Shown: positions 61,122 to 64,000 of the stretch, piece after piece | How the letters are laid out: every line of letters starts with the position of its first letter | How positions within the stretch are numbered: the stretch's first letter is position 1 | Assembly: GCF_003545885.1 (NCBI RefSeq) | Contig: NZ_QHCT01000004.1 | Span: 215,001 to 279,000, forward strand | Length of the DNA: 64,000 nt | Source: Leptospira stimsonii | GTDB lineage: Bacteria > Spirochaetota > Leptospiria > Leptospirales > Leptospiraceae | Direction: 5' to 3' | The notes under the pieces: generated by a model | The model's input: the letters and a program-made list of their open reading frames with translations, nothing else | Told to the model about the DNA's origin: nothing | Databases searched by the model: none | Made by a program: the position numbers and the translations under genes

Positions 61122-62231
61122 TTAATACAAATAGCCAGTGATGGCAAGTTCGACATTCCATTCTTTGAGATTCATATAATTCTTATACTGACCAAGATTT
61201 TGGGAAAGAATGTCGTTGTAGCTTAGACCCCCTTTCGTCACAAAATGGCCGTCCCCAAAAAGTCTATGTTCGTTGAGTTTAAGAAAGATCAAATAGTTTC
61301 CGAAAAGTCTCCCAGCGCTCAAATTGAAATCGAGCCCGAAGCCGGAGACGTCCCCAATGAAGTTGAGAGCACGTTGATAATGGAAGTCCCGAAAATGACC
61401 CGTCCAAAAAACTCCGGAAAAGGATGTTTCCAGGAACCAGCCGTTGTTTGAGTAACGATATCCGAGACCCAAAGGGAATTCATAAGTGGAATACGAAAGA
61501 CTCAGTCCGAGTCCGATTCGATTTAAAAAAACCGGATTGGAATCAAAGAATTGAAAAACGTCGTAGAGAACGTATTTCATAAAAGTATATTGAAATCCGC
61601 CGGTGAGAAAAAGTCCTTTTCCTTCCTTTCTCGCGTCGGGATCGGAGTCTCCGAAATACCTTCTTAGGATTAAGGAGTGGCGATCCTGTTTCATGGAAAG
61701 TCTTCCCTTTCCGTCAGCGAAATTTCTCGAGCCTATAAACGTATAAGGTGTGTCGTAGTATGAGAATTCTCGCGTTGAAATTTTTGTTCCACGTTCGATC
61801 GTGGGATCCCCTAAGAAGAAGTCTTCGTCTCTCCCCTCGCCCGCGTTTACGTACCAGCCTGTGGTTCTTCCCCCGTAATTGGCCTCCCATTTTTTCCAAC
61901 GAAGAGTGAACCCCAGACCCGCGTAGTTGAAGTCCCTTTGATACGTGATTCTGGATCCGCCTTTTAGTCCCGATAGATTCGCGTATTTGGTGCCTGTTTC
62001 AAAAATATTGTCCCCTCCGTTTCTACCCGCGATCAGAGTAAACGAGGATTGTTTGATGATCTTTCGAAACAATGATTCCTCTTCGGCCAACGGTTTTTCT
62101 TTTTCTTGAATGATCCTCGGAGGTTGTACTTCGGTATTTGTTTCGTTCTCAGCAAAAAGAAATGTTGGAAGGAAGATCTGGATAATTGCAATTAAGAAGA
62201 ATGTTCTAAACGAATGTTTTTTTATATTCAT
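61122..62231 (-). CDS. Putative outer-membrane beta-barrel protein
   Basis: A 369-residue protein with a signal peptide (residues 1-26; MNIKKHSFRTFFLIAIIQIF, cleavage near LFAEN). The mature part has many short strands with alternating hydrophobic residues and Tyr/Trp/Phe, for example YQRDFNYAGLGFTLRWKKWE and FPLGLGYRYSNNGWFLETSF, ending in aromatic residues (AITGYLY), as outer-membrane barrels do. I chose the ATG at 62231 because the upstream part of the frame is not signal-like. No TonB-dependent receptor plug is seen. It is placed directly before hemH, so a role with iron or heme at the surface is possible but unproven. Confidence 0.7.
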   Translation of the reverse strand: MNIKKHSFRTFFLIAIIQIFLPTFLFAENETNTEVQPPRIIQEKEKPLAEEESLFRKIIKQSSFTLIAGRNGGDNIFETGTKYANLSGLKGGSRITYQRDFNYAGLGFTLRWKKWEANYGGRTTGWYVNAGEGRDEDFFLGDPTIERGTKISTREFSYYDTPYTFIGSRNFADGKGRLSMKQDRHSLILRRYFGDSDPDARKEGKGLFLTGGFQYTFMKYVLYDVFQFFDSNPVFLNRIGLGLSLSYSTYEFPLGLGYRYSNNGWFLETSFSGVFWTGHFRDFHYQRALNFIGDVSGFGLDFNLSAGRLFGNYLIFLKLNEHRLFGDGHFVTKGGLSYNDILSQNLGQYKNYMNLKEWNVELAITGYLY

Positions 62232-62266
62232 AAATCTATTTTTAACGAGTATGAATCGATCGCTTT

Positions 62267-62287
62267 GGGGTGAAACCATTTCACCCC
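62267..62287. promoter_or_regulatory. Inverted repeat GGGGTGAAA-N3-TTTCACCCC (candidate parS 2, copy 1)
   Basis: Perfect 9-base arms around CCA, located between the barrel gene and parA of system 2. The same repeat, with TGA in the middle, lies at 63917-63937 inside parB of the same system. GTGAAA and TTTCAC are the half-sites of the classical parS (TGTTTCACGTGAAACA), here in the reverse order and spaced by 3. This is a strong candidate for the ParB 2 binding site. Confidence 0.6.
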
Positions 62288-62436
62288 TTGTCGGTTGGAT
62301 CCGGGAATCAAGGCAGAATAACCGCCCTACCCTACTCACGCAATTCAGTTTTTTAGGCGTTGTAAATCTATGAGACATAGTATTGATTTGACAAAGCGCT
62401 ATAGTTCGAGCGATTCTGATCTCGAGCGCCATCTCT

Positions 62437-63354
62437 ATGAGTTCCAAAGTCCTTACAACACGCCAGGTTTTAGACGAGTATGATATCTCTTCGGAAGAAG
62501 AGTTTTTATCGAAAGTAAAGGAATGGAAAATCCCAACTTCCGGGAAAGGAAAGTATGACCGGGAAGTGATCGAAAAATACTTTCAGAAGTCGGATCAGGC
62601 CGTTTACGAATCCGTAATCATCGCGGTTTCCAATCAGAAGGGAGGAGAAGGGAAAACGACCGTTTCGGTTTGCCTCGCGGAAGCCCTTTCTAAAAACGCT
62701 CCCGTTCTTCTTGTGGACTGGGATGCGCAGGCGAATATCACACAATTGTTTTTTGGGTCCGTCGAAAAATCCGTTTTTCACGCGCTCGGCTACAGAGGTG
62801 AAGAACCCGTTGCGGTTGAGGACCTTATCGTAAAACTAAAAGACGGCTTGGATCTTCTTCCTTCTTCGATACATCTTGCAAACTTTACGACCCCGTATGA
62901 AAGGGATGACTTCGAACTTTTAAAAGACGCCCTGAAGCCGGTCCGTTCCAGTTATAAATATATCATCATCGATTGCCCGCCGTCTCTTGGGTTGATTCTT
63001 GAAAACGCTTTGATCGCGGCGGACCACGTTTTGATCCCGATTCAGACAAGGGCTTTTAGTGTTCAAGGTTTGAAGGATCTTCATTCTACCATTTTGAAAA
63101 TCAAAAAAAAAGCGAATCCGTCCCTCAACCTTTTGGGCGCTGTTCTAAATCAGTATGAGGACGCAAGGGCGCTCGCCGGTCTCGCCGACGCGATTCGGAA
63201 GTATTTCGGAGTTTTTGAAACCGTGATTTATAGAAGAGAGTCGATTCCTCAGGCTCAGGCGAAGAAGAAACTCCTGGGAGAATATGACGGCAAGGCGATG
63301 CAGATGTTTTTCTCCCTTGCGGACGAATTGATTGAGAGGATTTCCAATGGCTAA
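62437..63354 (+). CDS. parA: ParA-family partition ATPase with N-terminal extension (system 2)
   Basis: A 305-residue ParA with an extra N-terminal part of about 58 residues that looks like a MerR-type helix-turn-helix (TTRQVLDEYDISSEEEFLSK), as in plasmid type Ia ParA. The ATPase part has Walker A NQKGGEGKTT, LLVDWDAQANIT and IIIDCPPSLGLI. The N-terminal DNA-binding part suggests autoregulation of the operon. It differs from the ParA at 38258 in length and sequence (VDWDAQAN versus VDIDPQAN). parB overlaps its end by 8 bases. It starts 206 bases from the divergent barrel gene. Confidence 0.92.
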   Translation: MSSKVLTTRQVLDEYDISSEEEFLSKVKEWKIPTSGKGKYDREVIEKYFQKSDQAVYESVIIAVSNQKGGEGKTTVSVCLAEALSKNAPVLLVDWDAQANITQLFFGSVEKSVFHALGYRGEEPVAVEDLIVKLKDGLDLLPSSIHLANFTTPYERDDFELLKDALKPVRSSYKYIIIDCPPSLGLILENALIAADHVLIPIQTRAFSVQGLKDLHSTILKIKKKANPSLNLLGAVLNQYEDARALAGLADAIRKYFGVFETVIYRRESIPQAQAKKKLLGEYDGKAMQMFFSLADELIERISNG

Positions 63355-64000
63355 ACGATCTGACTTTGCAGGAATGGATCTTCTCACCGCCTTCGGTGAA
63401 AAAGAATCTTCTAAAACAGAAATCCAACTTTCGGATATAATACCGAACCCGGTCCAGCCGAGGGTTTTCGGGAAAGAAGAGGTTTCGGACCTCGTCGAGT
63501 CTATGAAACGTCTCGGATTAATTGAGCCGATCGTTGTTAGAAAATCCGGAAAAAAATATCAAATCGTCGCCGGAGAAAGAAGGTATCAAGCGGCGAAAGT
63601 TCTTAAATGGAACGCGATCCCTGCAATTGAGACTTCCGCTTCCGAAGATAAATGTTTTGAAATGGCGCTGGCGGAAAACGAAAAGAGAAAAAGCCTCAAT
63701 CCCTGGGAAGTTGGGCGTGCGATCCAGTATTTACGAAAGGAAAAAAGAAAGACCGCGGAGGAAGTTTCTAAGGTTTTAGGTTTTACGGAAAGATACGTAA
63801 AACAACTCAGTTCGATTGCGCGTCTGGATCAAAAGTCGGTAGCCGATCTTATAAAATCGGGAAAAGACGCCTCCGTTAAAAATTTGGAGGACCTCCTCAA
63901 ACAGAAAGAAGGCAGAGGGGGTGAAATGATTTCACCCCGGAAGACGACCCCCGCAAAAATAGTTTTACAACTGGGAAAGCTGACATCTCAGCAAAGGGAA
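63347..64000 (+). CDS. parB: ParB-family partition protein (system 2), partial
   Basis: 218 codons are visible and the gene runs off the window end. It has the GERRYQAAKVL CTP-binding motif, ALAENEKRKSLNPWEVG, and the central helix-turn-helix (LGFTERYVKQLSSIARLDQK). It overlaps the end of parA by 8 bases. The repeat GGGGTGAAA-N3-TTTCACCCC falls inside the coding region at 63917-63937, where it encodes GEMISP. Sequence identity with ParB 1 is limited to the motifs. Confidence 0.92.
   Translation, partial: MAKRSDFAGMDLLTAFGEKESSKTEIQLSDIIPNPVQPRVFGKEEVSDLVESMKRLGLIEPIVVRKSGKKYQIVAGERRYQAAKVLKWNAIPAIETSASEDKCFEMALAENEKRKSLNPWEVGRAIQYLRKEKRKTAEEVSKVLGFTERYVKQLSSIARLDQKSVADLIKSGKDASVKNLEDLLKQKEGRGGEMISPRKTTPAKIVLQLGKLTSQQRE
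63917..63937. promoter_or_regulatory. Inverted repeat GGGGTGAAA-N3-TTTCACCCC (candidate parS 2, copy 2)
   Basis: Second copy, with TGA in the middle, inside parB 2. Presence of a perfect 18-base palindromic element both before parA and within parB is typical of parS placements in par operons. See 62267-62287. Confidence 0.6.

Overview
The window looks like chromosome II of a Leptospira species, probably from the pathogen-related clade; I cannot name the species. Supporting signs are two copies of a DUF1564 gene (a family I know only from Leptospira), an asd gene of the type known from the Leptospira small chromosome, a bifunctional hemC, a heme operon with a two-component system inside it, and a parA-parB-rep cassette like those of leptospiral replicons. 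No tRNA, rRNA, CRISPR array or intact insertion sequence was seen.

Layout. Positions 1-3040 hold the end of alanine racemase, a PlsC-like acyltransferase and two unknown proteins, apparently one operon. Positions 3300-21030 are mixed housekeeping and Leptospira-specific genes: two DUF1564 paralogues, a histidine kinase fused to a substrate-binding-like domain, a lytic transglycosylase, a GT39-like glycosyltransferase, a TetR regulator, aconitase, an OmpA-domain protein, an EpmA-like enzyme, an OmpR-type regulator and a small membrane-protein operon. A 1.1-kb stretch without a supported gene follows. Positions 22165-31407 carry pyk, a large unknown protein, asd and an SGNH/MBOAT pair around a polytopic membrane protein, which suggests O-acylation of a surface glycan.

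Positions 31500-43660 look like the replication and partition region: a SpoIIE-type phosphatase, several unknown proteins, an NtrC-like regulator with damaged ATPase motifs, parA and parB preceded by matching 16-bp palindromes, a highly structured 374-bp non-coding segment, a Rep-type initiator, and a discoidin protein with eight phage-tail-like 32-residue repeats. metF, mqnD and a HAD phosphatase follow, with two related intergenic repeats around mqnD.

Positions 47411-61103 are the heme biosynthesis locus. A TGACA-N6-TGACA box overlaps the -35 of a promoter before hemA, and hemA, hemC (with a uroporphyrinogen-III synthase half), hemB, hemL, a sensor kinase, its regulator, hemE and hemN overlap head to tail. 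hemG follows after one unrelated gene, and hemH lies on the other strand behind an outer-membrane-protein gene. A gene between hemG and hemH is broken by a frameshift in a run of T. A second, different parA-parB pair begins at 62437 and runs off the window; a 9-bp-arm inverted repeat occurs both upstream of it and inside its parB, a good candidate for its own parS site.

The most interesting points are the two partition systems with separate palindrome sets on one replicon, the competing stem structures in front of rep, the discoidin/tail-repeat protein next to rep, and the substrate-binding-protein/PAS/kinase fusion without membrane segments.
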